DNA from: Thalassospira lucentensis
Lineage (GTDB): Bacteria; Pseudomonadota; Alphaproteobacteria; Rhodospirillales; Thalassospiraceae
Direction: 5' to 3'
Assembly (NCBI RefSeq): GCF_001613805.1
Contig: NZ_LPVY01000005.1
Coordinates: 124,001-188,000, forward strand
DNA length: 64,000 nt
The notes under the pieces are model-generated. The model did no database searches. It saw only the letters and a program-made list of their open reading frames with translations, and had not been told where the DNA came from. Positions 1 through 8,990 of this stretch are shown here, piece after piece (position 1 is the stretch's first letter; the number at the start of each line of letters is the position of its first letter). Both the position numbers and the translations under genes were made by a program.

Positions 1-541
1 TGGCAAGCCCGCGGGCATGCGCCTGCTCAATCAGCCATCCGACATAACGAAGCTGATCGGAACGTGTCAGGTCAAACCCGGTTTTCTTGTTCGACCCATC
101 CGCTTCGTAAGCATCGATATTATCCGGCTCGACACCCAGAAAACCCTTTTCCCGACACAGGTCAAACCGTGCCTCCATGATATGGGCGAATTGCTCGAAC
201 CGGTTGATATCAAGCCAGTTTTCGCCTGCCCAACCCCAATAGGGGTTGCCAATCACGTCTTTGGGGAATTGGGCATAATCGTCGTTCCATTCCTCGATCG
301 CGCCAACATTGATGTAGCAGATCGGGAAAATACCGGCTTCGCGCCATTCCTGAACCTGATTGGTCGTCGTTTCAAACAGATCGCTATCGGTTACCCGAAT
401 ATTGCCGCCGATATCAATGTCGCCCTGCAACTGCCAATGCAACGGCTCGTTCGGCACCGTTGGCCAGTCATCCGCCGCCGCAATGCCAACCCCTGCACCA
501 AATTGCAAAACCAAACCTGCAACGGCAAAAAACGCGCGCAT
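1..541 (-). CDS. GH114-like endo-alpha-1,4-polygalactosaminidase, partial (C-terminus off the left edge)
   Basis: The first 180 residues of a secreted TIM-barrel protein are visible; the reading frame runs off the window. It begins with a signal peptide (MRAFFAVAGLVLQFGAGVGIAAA) and continues with the hallmark blocks of the GH114/DUF297 family: WQLQGDIDI near the start, ICYINVGAIEEW with the family's acidic residue after the strand, then GENWLDI and GVEPDNIDAYE, where the acidic catalytic residues of the family lie. Members hydrolyse alpha-1,4-linked galactosamine polymers; substrate here is unknown. The start ATG at 541 was chosen because it opens the signal peptide. A terminator separates it from the upstream gene, so it is probably transcribed alone. 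Confidence 0.82.
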   Translation of the reverse strand, partial: MRAFFAVAGLVLQFGAGVGIAAADDWPTVPNEPLHWQLQGDIDIGGNIRVTDSDLFETTTNQVQEWREAGIFPICYINVGAIEEWNDDYAQFPKDVIGNPYWGWAGENWLDINRFEQFAHIMEARFDLCREKGFLGVEPDNIDAYEADGSNKKTGFDLTRSDQLRYVGWLIEQAHARGLA

Positions 542-605
542 CCATATACCCCTGGAAAATCAATCTTGCGAGTTTGCCCGTCTGGCGGTCGATAGACAAC
601 CACCC

Positions 606-637
606 AAAAAGAAAGCGCGGCCGTTTCCAGCCGCGCT
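606..637 (-). terminator. Rho-independent terminator after the 709-1395 gene
   Basis: On the minus strand AGCGCGGC, an 8-base loop and GCCGCGCT form an 8-bp stem followed by TTTCTTTTT. It lies just past the stop of the 709-1395 gene. Confidence 0.8.
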
Positions 638-708
638 CTTGCACCCGTAACGGGTGCGGTCCCCCGGAACCCCACCGGGTTCGGTTCACTGACATGTCTG
701 TTACGACT

Positions 709-1395
709 TCAACCTGATGACAATCCAAGATCGCCGGTCACCAGATCGGCCCATTTATCAGGCTCGCGCATGTCGGTATTACGCAATTCGGGGCGGCGCA
801 TCCGTGCCTTGTTGAACAATTGTAAACGGTCACCCGGTGACATCTGACGCAGGCGAAGCAATGCCTTGCGCACAGCATCATTCGGGGCATGAACCGGTTT
901 CTGGAAACTTTTTTCGATCACTTCAAGCCGACGCTCAAGCCAGTTGCGCGTCGTAACAACATCCGCAATCAGTAACTTCAATTCGCGAACCACGGGAAAA
1001 TGATTTAACGCCACATGAGCCCTTGAAATGGTTGCCCGCCAGATCTGACGCTCGACACCTTGAAGATAACGCCAGTAAATCCGCACCTTGGCATCGATTT
1101 CGATGGCTGTTTGATCTGGTCCCGGCAGATGGCGCGCCAGTTCGTCCAGGCCATCACGAAATTCTTCGATACTGACCGGTGCATGAACACCGTTAAACCG
1201 TTCACGCAGGTCAAGAACCGAACGGATCGCACCACGGGCCGGGCGGTCATGACCCTGACCGTGCAAATCGGCGCGTAACCAGTCAGGAAGGTCGGCATCA
1301 GCAAGCAGGAAATCGACAATGTCTGCATGTCCGGCATGAACCGGCAGAGGGGTCTGCAGATAGTCAGGCAAACGAACGTGTTTCGTTCTTTCCAT
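709..1395 (-). CDS. Hypothetical protein, alpha-helical, no family recognised
   Basis: A 228-residue soluble protein rich in Arg, Leu and Asp, with no signal peptide or membrane segment. The start is well supported: AGGAGG sits 5 bases upstream of ATG, and a terminator follows the stop. The text looks like a real protein (MERTKHVRLPDYLQTPLPVH; repeated helical stretches such as LRERFNGVHAPVSIEEFRDGLDELARHL), but I recognise no domain or catalytic motif. It is on the same strand as cobN about 200 bases downstream of it; I see no evidence that it belongs to cobalamin synthesis. Confidence 0.8.
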   Translation of the reverse strand: MERTKHVRLPDYLQTPLPVHAGHADIVDFLLADADLPDWLRADLHGQGHDRPARGAIRSVLDLRERFNGVHAPVSIEEFRDGLDELARHLPGPDQTAIEIDAKVRIYWRYLQGVERQIWRATISRAHVALNHFPVVRELKLLIADVVTTRNWLERRLEVIEKSFQKPVHAPNDAVRKALLRLRQMSPGDRLQLFNKARMRRPELRNTDMREPDKWADLVTGDLGLSSG

Positions 1396-1594
1396 AGTGG
1401 CCTCCTAACTCTGTTGCCGATCCGTCTTTTGCGGTTATCGGCTCGATAGGTGTGCCCCGTCCCTCAACCAATTGATTAACACTTGGTTAAAAGAGATATG
1501 GTGCGAAAACGAAACGTTTCAACTCCCCGGTTTGTTCCGACTATTCATTTCAACGGTAAAATTCTCGTGATTCACGATGACGGCCAAGGCCCGG

Positions 1595-4500
1595 TTATGC
1601 CGTGCCGTTCCCCATCAGATCGACTGATACGGAATTCCGGCGCGGCTGCCAAAGACCACGATCAATCGCCTCGCGAAGGCGATTGCGAATATCGCAAAAC
1701 GCATCGGGATTGTGATCCCTGATGAATTCACGCACATCCGTATCGCCAAGATACGCATCATAAACCAGATCAAAATGATGATCTGCGACACACCGCGCCG
1801 TCGCGGCAAAGGCAAACAGGTAATCCACCGTCGCCGCCATCTCAAATGCGCCCTTGTAACCATGGCGCATCACGCCTTTGATCCATTTCGGATTAACCAC
1901 GCGGGCCCGGACAACACGGGCAATTTCTTCTTCCAAAGTTCGGATTTTCGGGCTTTCCGGGCGGGAGTGATCACTGTGATAGACCGTCGGCTGCCTGCCG
2001 GACAGATGTCGAACCGCCGATGTCATTCCGCCTTCGAACTGATAATAGTCATCGGAATCCAGCAAATCATGTTCGCGGTTGTCCTGATTATGAACAATCG
2101 CATCGACCCGCGACAGCCGCATTTCAAACAGATCACGCGCCGCTTCGCCTTCTGCCCCGTTGCCATAGGCATAACTGCCCCACGCCAGATAGGCATCCGA
2201 CAGATCGGCCTCGTCTTCCCAAAGTTCTTCGTCGATCATCGCCTGCAACCCCGCGCCATAGGCACCAGGTTTGGCGCCGAACACGCGAAATGCCGCCTGT
2301 TTCCGTGCCTGATCGTGACTTTCCCCAGCCTCACACAGCTTAGCGGTTTCTGCCGCAACCCGAACCGCAATCGGGTTCATGTCCGGCGCTTCGTCCGCCT
2401 GTTCGGCCACCGCACGCACCGCGCTGTCAAACAGGTCAATCAAGCCGGGGAATGCATCGCGGAAGAAACCCGATATGCGCAACGTCACATCAACGCGCGG
2501 ACGCCCCAACAGGGATGCGGGCATAATCTCGAACCCGGTGACCCGGCGCGATGCACTGTCCCAGGTTGGCCGTACCCCCATCAGGGCAAGCGCCTGGGCA
2601 ATATCATCGCCCCCGGTGCGCATATTGCTAGTGCCCCAAACCGAAAGACCCAGGGCCGCGGGCCATTCACCGTGATCCTGAACATGCCGTTCCAACAACA
2701 GTTCGGCTGATTTCCAGCCCAATTGCCATGCCGCCGGGGTCGGAACCGTCCGCGTATCAACCGAATAGAAATTCCGCCCGGTTGGCAAAACGTCCGGTCG
2801 ACCGCGCGTTGGTGCACCCGATGGCCCCGGTTCGACAAACTTGCCCGCAAGACCGCGCAGCAATCCGGCAATCTCGGCATCGCCACAGGCTGTGACCGCT
2901 GGACGAATAGATGTTTCGATATCGGAAAGAACCTCAATTGTCCGCTGCCATGCACTATCGGCCGCGATCACACCGCGCACCAGATCGCGCGCCAAAAGCT
3001 CGATCCGTTCCACCGTATCACCCGTGGTGCGCCACGGACCAACATCATATCGCGCAAGGATTTCGGGCTTCAGGCCCGGCCAAAACTCGGCAAAAGCGCA
3101 ATCAAGCGGATCAAAACCGGGATCACCAAGAATATCGGCAGCAAGGGCACGATGAAGCGATGCCTTCGGCCCCTCGCTCGCCCCCCTTGGCAATCTTGCC
3201 AATGCGACCAAAAGATCGGTCAAAAGATCGCCTTCCGGCGCTTTGCCAAAGATATGCAAACCATCGCGGATCTGAAGTTCCTTCAACTCGCACAGATAGT
3301 TGTCAAGTTTGGCAAGCGCGCTTTCCTCCTCTTCGTCCGGCTCAATGCCGCAATCGCGGTCAAGGCCGATACGGATGGCAAGCTCAAGAATGTCGCGCTT
3401 CAGGATCAGCAGTCGCCTTGGGTCAACCGCAGCCGCGTCATAATATTCATCCACCAGCGCCTCCAGATCCTTGAGCGGCCCATAACTTTCTGCCCGCGTC
3501 AAAGGCGGCGTCAGATGATCAAGGATCACCGCCTGCGCGCGTCGCTTGGCCTGCGTGCCTTCGCCCGGATCATTAACAATAAAGGGATAGAAATGCGGCG
3601 TCGGGCCAAACACGGCCTCGGGAAAGCATTCTTCTGACAGCGCCAGCGACTTGCCCGGAAGCCATTCCATATTGCCATGTTTGCCAAAATGAATGACCGC
3701 ATGAGCCCCAAAATGATGACGCAGCCAGATGTAGAACGCGAAATAGTTATGGGGCGGCACCAGATCGGGCGAGTGATAGCTTTCAAGCGGATCGATATTG
3801 TATCCACGTGCCGGTTGCAGCCCGACGACAACATTGCCCATCGGCAGGATCGAAAGGGCAATCGCCGCCCGATCCGGCAGATAAAACGGATCGCCTTCCG
3901 GATCACCCCAGGCATCTGTCACCTGCTGGCGAATGCGCGCGGGCAGGGCGGAAAATGCCGCCTTATAATCGGCAACCGGGATCACCACCCGAACAGTCCG
4001 ATTAGCCAGCGACTTGAAATCATTGGTCGGCCCGGCCTTAACCGCGGCAATCAGCACATCACCATTTTCCGGCAGGTCATCAATCCTGTACCCGGCATCC
4101 TTCATCGCACGCAGTGTCTCAATCATCCCGGCCGGTGTATCAAGCCCCACACCATTGCCAAGCCGCGCATCTTTGTTGGGGTAATTGGCCATGATCATCG
4201 CGACTTTGCGCATCGGGGCTCCCGTTTTGCGCAATTTGACCCAATTGGCCGACAGTTCTGCAACAAAGACAACACGATCGCGTACCGGGATATATTTGAC
4301 CAGATCAATCTGTGTCAGGGCATCCTTGCCCGCCGATCCCTTGAACGAGATGGCACGCGACAGGATACGCCCATCTACTTCCGGCAATGCGACATTCATC
4401 GCAATATCGCGCGCGGCAAGCCCGTTGACACCATCACGCCAGGACGCTTCACCACCGCCCGACAGCACAACCTGAAAAACCGGTGCGTCTACGCCGTCAA

Positions 4501-5362
4501 ATGGTCCGCTCTGGCGTTCGATACCCGGCACCGCAAGGGAAAAACCGGTGGTATTAAGGATCAGGTCTGCTTTGGTTGCCCCCAGCCATTCTTCGACCAG
4601 GGCAGCAGCAACCGGATCTTTCAGGCTGGCAACAAAAATTGGCAACGGGTTTAGTTTATTAGTCTGAAGTTCTTCAACCAGTGCATCAATTACGTCCAGA
4701 TTACCGGCCTGAATTAACGCACGGTAGAATATTATCGGAACAACAGGATGATTTTGTTTCCAAATTTGTTCGATTTCTTCAAGATTTGTCGTTGCTTTTC
4801 CCGGCCAGTACAACCCCGCCTTGACCAAGGGTGCCGCCGGTTTCCAGTTCCAGCTGACAGACGGGTTTAACTTTTCATACATAAGACGAAGTAAATGTTC
4901 GGCATTTTCCGGCCCACCTTCGATCAGGTAACGCCAGATTTGCTGATATGTGCTGCCTTTAACCGTCGATAAGGACAGAAGTTCCGCATCGGGTTGATCG
5001 TCACCGGGCAACAGCACCAGCGGCACATCGTTGCGACGGGCCAGTTCGACCAGCTGTTCGATCCCGTATTCCCAATATCCTCGCCCGCCCAGAATACGCA
5101 CGATGATGAATTTGGCCTCTGCCAGAACGTCGTCGACATAAAGATCGACCGACATATTGTGCCCCAGCTGCAAAAGGCTCGCCAATCGCAGGGAAGGGAC
5201 ATCCTTGCCAAACGCCGCATCCAGCCGTGCCTGCGCACCCGCGAGACAGGCAAGCTCGGACTCTGCCGCCGACAGGATAACGACATCGCCCGGGCTTTGC
5301 CCCAGATCGACGGCCTCGCTTCCATCGGTGACCAGTCCCGGCTGGGCGGCAAGTAGGTGCAT
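1595..5362 (-). CDS. cobN: Cobaltochelatase subunit CobN
   Basis: The large subunit of the ATP-dependent aerobic cobaltochelatase inserts Co2+ into hydrogenobyrinic acid a,c-diamide, together with AAA+ partners CobS and CobT (the Pseudomonas denitrificans sense, not present here). At 1255 residues it has the family's usual length. The N-terminus (MHLLAAQPGLVTDGSEAVDLGQ) matches the typical CobN start, and the central motif HFGAHAVIHFGKHGNMEWLPGK is diagnostic of the CobN/BchH class. It is the last gene of the riboswitch-led run cobU-cobW-cobN, 102 bases after cobW. GGAAG precedes the ATG. Cytoplasmic. Confidence 0.97.
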   Translation of the reverse strand: MHLLAAQPGLVTDGSEAVDLGQSPGDVVILSAAESELACLAGAQARLDAAFGKDVPSLRLASLLQLGHNMSVDLYVDDVLAEAKFIIVRILGGRGYWEYGIEQLVELARRNDVPLVLLPGDDQPDAELLSLSTVKGSTYQQIWRYLIEGGPENAEHLLRLMYEKLNPSVSWNWKPAAPLVKAGLYWPGKATTNLEEIEQIWKQNHPVVPIIFYRALIQAGNLDVIDALVEELQTNKLNPLPIFVASLKDPVAAALVEEWLGATKADLILNTTGFSLAVPGIERQSGPFDGVDAPVFQVVLSGGGEASWRDGVNGLAARDIAMNVALPEVDGRILSRAISFKGSAGKDALTQIDLVKYIPVRDRVVFVAELSANWVKLRKTGAPMRKVAMIMANYPNKDARLGNGVGLDTPAGMIETLRAMKDAGYRIDDLPENGDVLIAAVKAGPTNDFKSLANRTVRVVIPVADYKAAFSALPARIRQQVTDAWGDPEGDPFYLPDRAAIALSILPMGNVVVGLQPARGYNIDPLESYHSPDLVPPHNYFAFYIWLRHHFGAHAVIHFGKHGNMEWLPGKSLALSEECFPEAVFGPTPHFYPFIVNDPGEGTQAKRRAQAVILDHLTPPLTRAESYGPLKDLEALVDEYYDAAAVDPRRLLILKRDILELAIRIGLDRDCGIEPDEEEESALAKLDNYLCELKELQIRDGLHIFGKAPEGDLLTDLLVALARLPRGASEGPKASLHRALAADILGDPGFDPLDCAFAEFWPGLKPEILARYDVGPWRTTGDTVERIELLARDLVRGVIAADSAWQRTIEVLSDIETSIRPAVTACGDAEIAGLLRGLAGKFVEPGPSGAPTRGRPDVLPTGRNFYSVDTRTVPTPAAWQLGWKSAELLLERHVQDHGEWPAALGLSVWGTSNMRTGGDDIAQALALMGVRPTWDSASRRVTGFEIMPASLLGRPRVDVTLRISGFFRDAFPGLIDLFDSAVRAVAEQADEAPDMNPIAVRVAAETAKLCEAGESHDQARKQAAFRVFGAKPGAYGAGLQAMIDEELWEDEADLSDAYLAWGSYAYGNGAEGEAARDLFEMRLSRVDAIVHNQDNREHDLLDSDDYYQFEGGMTSAVRHLSGRQPTVYHSDHSRPESPKIRTLEEEIARVVRARVVNPKWIKGVMRHGYKGAFEMAATVDYLFAFAATARCVADHHFDLVYDAYLGDTDVREFIRDHNPDAFCDIRNRLREAIDRGLWQPRRNSVSVDLMGNGTA

Positions 5363-5464
5363 CGGGAACTTCCGTTTCTTTTCTCGGATATCAGAGCCCT
5401 GAAATCACCCGGCCTGCACTGGCGCAGCCGGATGATCTCAGTCTTCAAACATGAACGCGCCGCT

Positions 5465-6505
5465 TCAGGACGCCTTGATGGCCGCTTCGATAGCCTTGCG
5501 GTCCAGACCATGCAGGCCAATCACCACCAGTTCCGACCGGCGCTTTTCGGTTGCCGCCCACGGACGGTCGAAATAACGCTGGAACCGTTCACCAACACCC
5601 TGAACGACCTGACGCATCGGTTTGCCGGGAATATCAAGGAACCCCTTGATCCGCAGCACATCAAACTGACGCACAACATCAATCAAACGCTTCTCGAGTG
5701 CTGCGGCATCCTCAACATTATCAAGCGATACGACAAAGCTCTCAAAATCATCATGGTCATGTTCGTGACCATCGTCATGATGAGACGGACGGCTATCAAG
5801 ATCGTCCTCGGCTGCCGCACCAAGACCCAGCAACACAGCATTTTCGACCTTTGAATGCGCGGTTGCAATAATCTTGACGGACGGACGTTTCAGCTCGGCC
5901 CGGACATCTGCCTCGACCTTGGCAATTTCGGCCTCGCTCAGCAGATCGGTTTTGTTCAGAACCACCATATCCGCACAATGGAGCTGTTCTTCAAACAGCT
6001 CCTCAAGCGGGCTTTCGTGATCCAGATTGTCGTCCGCTTCGCGCTGTGCCTGAACCGCGTGATGATCATGGGCAAACAGCCCGTCACGCAACGCCGCCCC
6101 ATCCAGAACGGCAACAACACCATCCACCGTGACGCGCGACCGGATTTCCGGCCAGTTAAACGCCTTGACCAACGGTTTTGGCAATGCCAGCCCGGATGTT
6201 TCGATCACGATATGATCTGGCGGTGTATCACGATCAATCAGGCCCTTGATGGTTGGCAGGAAATCATCGGCCACCGTGCAGCAGATGCACCCGTTTGCCA
6301 GTTCGACAACGTCATCCTCGGCACAACCCGATATGCCACATCCATTAATAACCTCGCGGTCGACACCCAGATCACCAAACTCGTTGATGATCAGCGCAAT
6401 CCGCTTACCCCCGGCATTTTCCAGCATATTGCGGATCATCGTGGTTTTGCCTGCACCAAGAAAACCGGTGATCACTGTTGCCGGGATTTTTCCAAGCTGT
6501 GCCAT
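5465..6505 (-). CDS. cobW: Cobalamin biosynthesis GTPase CobW
   Basis: A G3E-family P-loop GTPase thought to act as a metallochaperone delivering cobalt during cobalamin synthesis. Visible are Walker A GFLGAGKTT near residue 14, the family metal motif NGCICCTV (CxCC) about residue 73, NKTD for guanine specificity, and a C-terminal CobW_C domain. A His/Asp-rich loop (SHHDDGHEHDHDD) between the domains is a likely metal-holding segment. The ATG at 6505 is preferred to a TTG two codons earlier because AAGGA lies 9-10 bases upstream. It sits between cobU and cobN, which supports a role with the CobN chelatase. Confidence 0.95.
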   Translation of the reverse strand: MAQLGKIPATVITGFLGAGKTTMIRNMLENAGGKRIALIINEFGDLGVDREVINGCGISGCAEDDVVELANGCICCTVADDFLPTIKGLIDRDTPPDHIVIETSGLALPKPLVKAFNWPEIRSRVTVDGVVAVLDGAALRDGLFAHDHHAVQAQREADDNLDHESPLEELFEEQLHCADMVVLNKTDLLSEAEIAKVEADVRAELKRPSVKIIATAHSKVENAVLLGLGAAAEDDLDSRPSHHDDGHEHDHDDFESFVVSLDNVEDAAALEKRLIDVVRQFDVLRIKGFLDIPGKPMRQVVQGVGERFQRYFDRPWAATEKRRSELVVIGLHGLDRKAIEAAIKAS

Positions 6506-6537
6506 GTTCAATTGTCCTTAAATCCATAAATTCTGTT

Positions 6538-7077
6538 CTATTTAACTGCCATCGGAATGCCGGCAACCACAAGCGTCACCTGATCGGCAAGTTCGGCAAT
6601 TCGCTGATGCAATCGTCCTGCGTGATCCCGAAAGCTGCGCGCCATGGTATTTTCCGGCACAATCCCGAAGCCGACCTCGTTCGACACCAGAAGAACCGGA
6701 ATGTCCAGCCCGGGAAGGATGTCGCATAATCGGTCAAATTCGGCCTCGATATCGCGATCTTCCAGCATCAGATTGGTCAGCCAAAGCGTCAGGCAATCGA
6801 CCAATACCGGTTTGCTGCCATCACTACTGCAGGCAGACAGGACCGTGCAAAGATCAAGCGGTTCCTCGATCGTTTGCCACATCTCGCCGCGCGATGATTT
6901 GTGAAGTTCGATACGGTTTGCCATTTCGTCGTCCCACGCACGACCGGTCGCGATATAAATACCGCCGCCTGCATGGTTGATCCGGTTTTCGGCAAACCGG
7001 CTTTTGCCCGATCTGGCACCGCCAAGGATCAGATGGATCCCGGCAAGCTGGCTGTTTTCAGCCATATTCTGGGTCAT
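6538..7077 (-). CDS. cobU: Bifunctional adenosylcobinamide kinase / adenosylcobinamide-phosphate guanylyltransferase
   Basis: Phosphorylates adenosylcobinamide and then transfers GMP to give AdoCbi-GDP in nucleotide-loop assembly (CobP in P. denitrificans naming). The 179-residue protein has the P-loop GGARSGKS at about residues 19-26, the conserved histidine in RIELHKSSRGEMW (His59) that carries the GMP intermediate, and VLLVSNEVGFGIVPE, a family signature. The start MTQNMAENS at 7077 was chosen because AAGGA lies upstream and longer versions would be translated from inside the riboswitch. First gene of the cobU-cobW-cobN unit. Confidence 0.96.
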   Translation of the reverse strand: MTQNMAENSQLAGIHLILGGARSGKSRFAENRINHAGGGIYIATGRAWDDEMANRIELHKSSRGEMWQTIEEPLDLCTVLSACSSDGSKPVLVDCLTLWLTNLMLEDRDIEAEFDRLCDILPGLDIPVLLVSNEVGFGIVPENTMARSFRDHAGRLHQRIAELADQVTLVVAGIPMAVK

Positions 7078-7139
7078 ACCCGTTTTCCTTCGCTTTGACC
7101 TCCCACCGAGGCCCGATTGCGTTACCCCATATCCTTGCG

Positions 7140-7345
7140 AACAGGGATACCGATGGCTGGTTTCCTGGCTTGGGGCATGAAAGCAATCCGCCTTCCCGGC
7201 ATGTTGGCTACGCATCAACATTACCGGTGGCTGGTGACATCACATCACCCGGATCACCCAACCCGTTACAGTTGCGGGGGCAGCACCGGCATCACACCGG
7301 TTTCCCATCACCAAACGGCAGCGCCGAACGTAGCAGCTTTGCCCC
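7140..7345 (-). promoter_or_regulatory. Cobalamin (adenosylcobalamin) riboswitch controlling cobU-cobW-cobN
   Basis: Read on the minus strand the leader shows the classic ordered elements: GGGAAACCGGTG (7295-7306), GCTGCCCCCGCAACTGTAAC around 7264-7283, a GCCACCGG element, GGGAAGGCGG, and the B12 box AGCCAGGAAACCAGCC (about 7153-7170). The cobU start lies about 75 bases downstream, leaving room for an expression platform. Such riboswitches repress when adenosylcobalamin is abundant. Outer limits are approximate because stem P1 was not folded computationally. Confidence 0.95.
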
Positions 7346-7574
7346 TATGACCAAAGCCCAAACTCCGACCTAGCCATAAGGTCAGTATTTGTAAGAATTG
7401 ACTGCTTGTCGGCGGTTATTCTTTAGGAGAACATAATTTTATCACGTTGGAATCAGAGCTGCCAAAAGCCGCCAGCGTGATCGCCGGACATTACAAAACA
7501 AACAAAGTCCGGATGCCGGAACTGCAAAAGGTTTCGGGTCAACTCTTGGGGTTAATTGGAAATTTGCTGATCAA
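7346..7574. other. Intergenic region between the riboswitch and the 7575-8249 gene
   Basis: It must hold the minus-strand promoter for the riboswitch unit and the plus-strand promoter for the next gene; I could not place either with confidence. AGGAGA occurs at 7425-7430. A 55-codon plus-strand frame starting at a TTG (7447) and ending at 7614 overlaps the next gene's start; it is listed as a finding, not as a gene. Confidence 0.5.
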
Positions 7575-8249
7575 ATGGCAATTCATGAACAAATTCAACG
7601 AATTCGGAACCTGAAATCAACAATCTGGCAAACCGTATCACGCGAAGACATGTGGCGCGGGCTGCTTGATAGATTGAACTATAACGATCAATCCTTTCCC
7701 GAATTCCTGCAACATCATGCCGTGAATGGTGAAATATCATTGGCGCGTCGTGATGTTCGAAACATTTATGCCAGCCGTCCGACCTGTGGTGTTGTCGCGA
7801 CCATTATCTGGTCGCATGCGCGTGGCATTCGCGTAAATGCGCTTTCGCTTCTGGTCCGTGACCTGACCAAACTCGTGGAACTGTTCGAAAATGACGATTT
7901 CGACGAGGATCAAATGTCACAGCTTCTGGGTCAGCCGGGGATATCCATCCCGACCGCCAGCAAAATGCTTTCAGCCTGTGGCAAGAAATACAAGGGCAAA
8001 CCAGCGGCCATCATCGACGACACGATTATTCAGGTGATAGAGGCACCGGAATTCGCGTCCGATTTCACTGAAATCAACGAGCTTCGCGGCAAATCGCGCA
8101 GCCGCCCTATTCCCTACTACGAAGCCTATCTCGAAGATGTCGCGTCAATCTGTGGCAGATACGATGTCACTGCAGATATGGTAGATCGCTTTTTGTCGGA
8201 ATACGCCCTTTCTGGTTCGCGTGAAACCGAACAGCGAAAATCAGCCTGA
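7575..8249 (+). CDS. Hypothetical protein, possibly helix-hairpin-helix DNA glycosylase-like
   Basis: A 224-residue soluble protein that I cannot assign firmly. The middle (GQPGISIPTASKMLSACGKKYKG, then AAIIDDTI) resembles the helix-hairpin-helix segment and following Asp seen in OGG-like DNA glycosylase relatives, where a pattern G-x-P-x-A-S-K-x-L is common, but no catalytic Lys/Asp pair can be claimed from reading alone. ATG at 7575 is the first standard start in a frame that stays open from 7437, and no good ribosome site precedes it. It is flanked by cobalamin genes on the other strand, with no sign of a functional link. Confidence 0.7.
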   Translation: MAIHEQIQRIRNLKSTIWQTVSREDMWRGLLDRLNYNDQSFPEFLQHHAVNGEISLARRDVRNIYASRPTCGVVATIIWSHARGIRVNALSLLVRDLTKLVELFENDDFDEDQMSQLLGQPGISIPTASKMLSACGKKYKGKPAAIIDDTIIQVIEAPEFASDFTEINELRGKSRSRPIPYYEAYLEDVASICGRYDVTADMVDRFLSEYALSGSRETEQRKSA

Positions 8250-8308
8250 AACAGATACCCTGCCTGATTTTCGCGCGGGGTTCTTTTCATCCAAAATCGC
8301 CAGATCGT

Positions 8309-8920
8309 CTAAAAGCGCAAATTCACACCGGTTACCCGCCAGCCAGGCTGATCGACACCGGCAATATGTTCGATCCGCGTCAAACCGAGTGTATCGACAT
8401 GAAACGACAACGCCGCCTCAAGTGGCAAACCAAGGGCGCTTGCCAAAGCCGCGCGTACCGTTCCTCCATGAATAACCGCGACAATATCTTTCCCTGCCCA
8501 ATAGCGCGTCAGCCGGTCAAACAACGGCCCGACGCGTTCGACAACATCCCCGAAACTTTCTCCATTCGGGGGGTGCTGTCTGGCAAAATCCGTCCAGAAA
8601 CGTGTGGTTTCCCCCTTGGGAAGGTCATTCCAGTGCTTCTTTTCCCACGTACCGAAATGCTGCTCGGCAAACCCGGTCTCACGGGTCGGCAGTATGTTTT
8701 CATCCATCAGTTCCAGGAGTTTTAACGCGGTATCAAGCGTTCGCGACAAATGACTGGTAACCCAGATCGCCTCGCGAGGCAGTTGACGCGCCAAGGCCCG
8801 CAACGCTTTTTCATCCGACAGATTAACCGGCATGTCACTTCGACCATAAACAAGCCGTTCCGGATTTGTCACCGGCGCATGGCGAACAAGCCACCACCGC
8901 GTCGTCACTGCCTTCTGCAT
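8309..8920 (-). CDS. cobC: Alpha-ribazole phosphatase (histidine phosphatase family)
   Basis: Removes phosphate from alpha-ribazole 5'-phosphate, or from cobalamin 5'-phosphate, in nucleotide-loop assembly. The 203-residue protein has the histidine-phosphatase start WWLVRHAPVTN (nucleophile His14), Arg/Glu residues of the pocket in SHLSRTLDTA and FAEQHFGTWE, and the second catalytic histidine in VIHGGTVRA. The ATG at 8920 is preferred: GGGGGAAG sits directly upstream. It follows cobS on the same strand with a 70-base gap. The symbol follows Salmonella usage; P. denitrificans CobC is a different enzyme. Confidence 0.88.
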   Translation of the reverse strand: MQKAVTTRWWLVRHAPVTNPERLVYGRSDMPVNLSDEKALRALARQLPREAIWVTSHLSRTLDTALKLLELMDENILPTRETGFAEQHFGTWEKKHWNDLPKGETTRFWTDFARQHPPNGESFGDVVERVGPLFDRLTRYWAGKDIVAVIHGGTVRAALASALGLPLEAALSFHVDTLGLTRIEHIAGVDQPGWRVTGVNLRF

Positions 8921-8990
8921 TCTTCCCCCAAGGAAAAATGTAATCCATGAAATGCCGGTCAATTTGCGCGGCGGTATTTTTATGATCTTA

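Noticed and set aside
1446..1490. A hairpin AACCAA/TTGGTT after cobN as terminator
   Set aside because: The stem is short and AT-rich and has no T run on the minus strand.
1712..4654. Several long plus-strand frames opposite cobN
   Set aside because: All overlap CobN, whose motifs and length are complete.
7095..7373. Small plus-strand frames in the region before cobU
   Set aside because: They lie in the cobalamin riboswitch, whose conserved elements explain the sequence.
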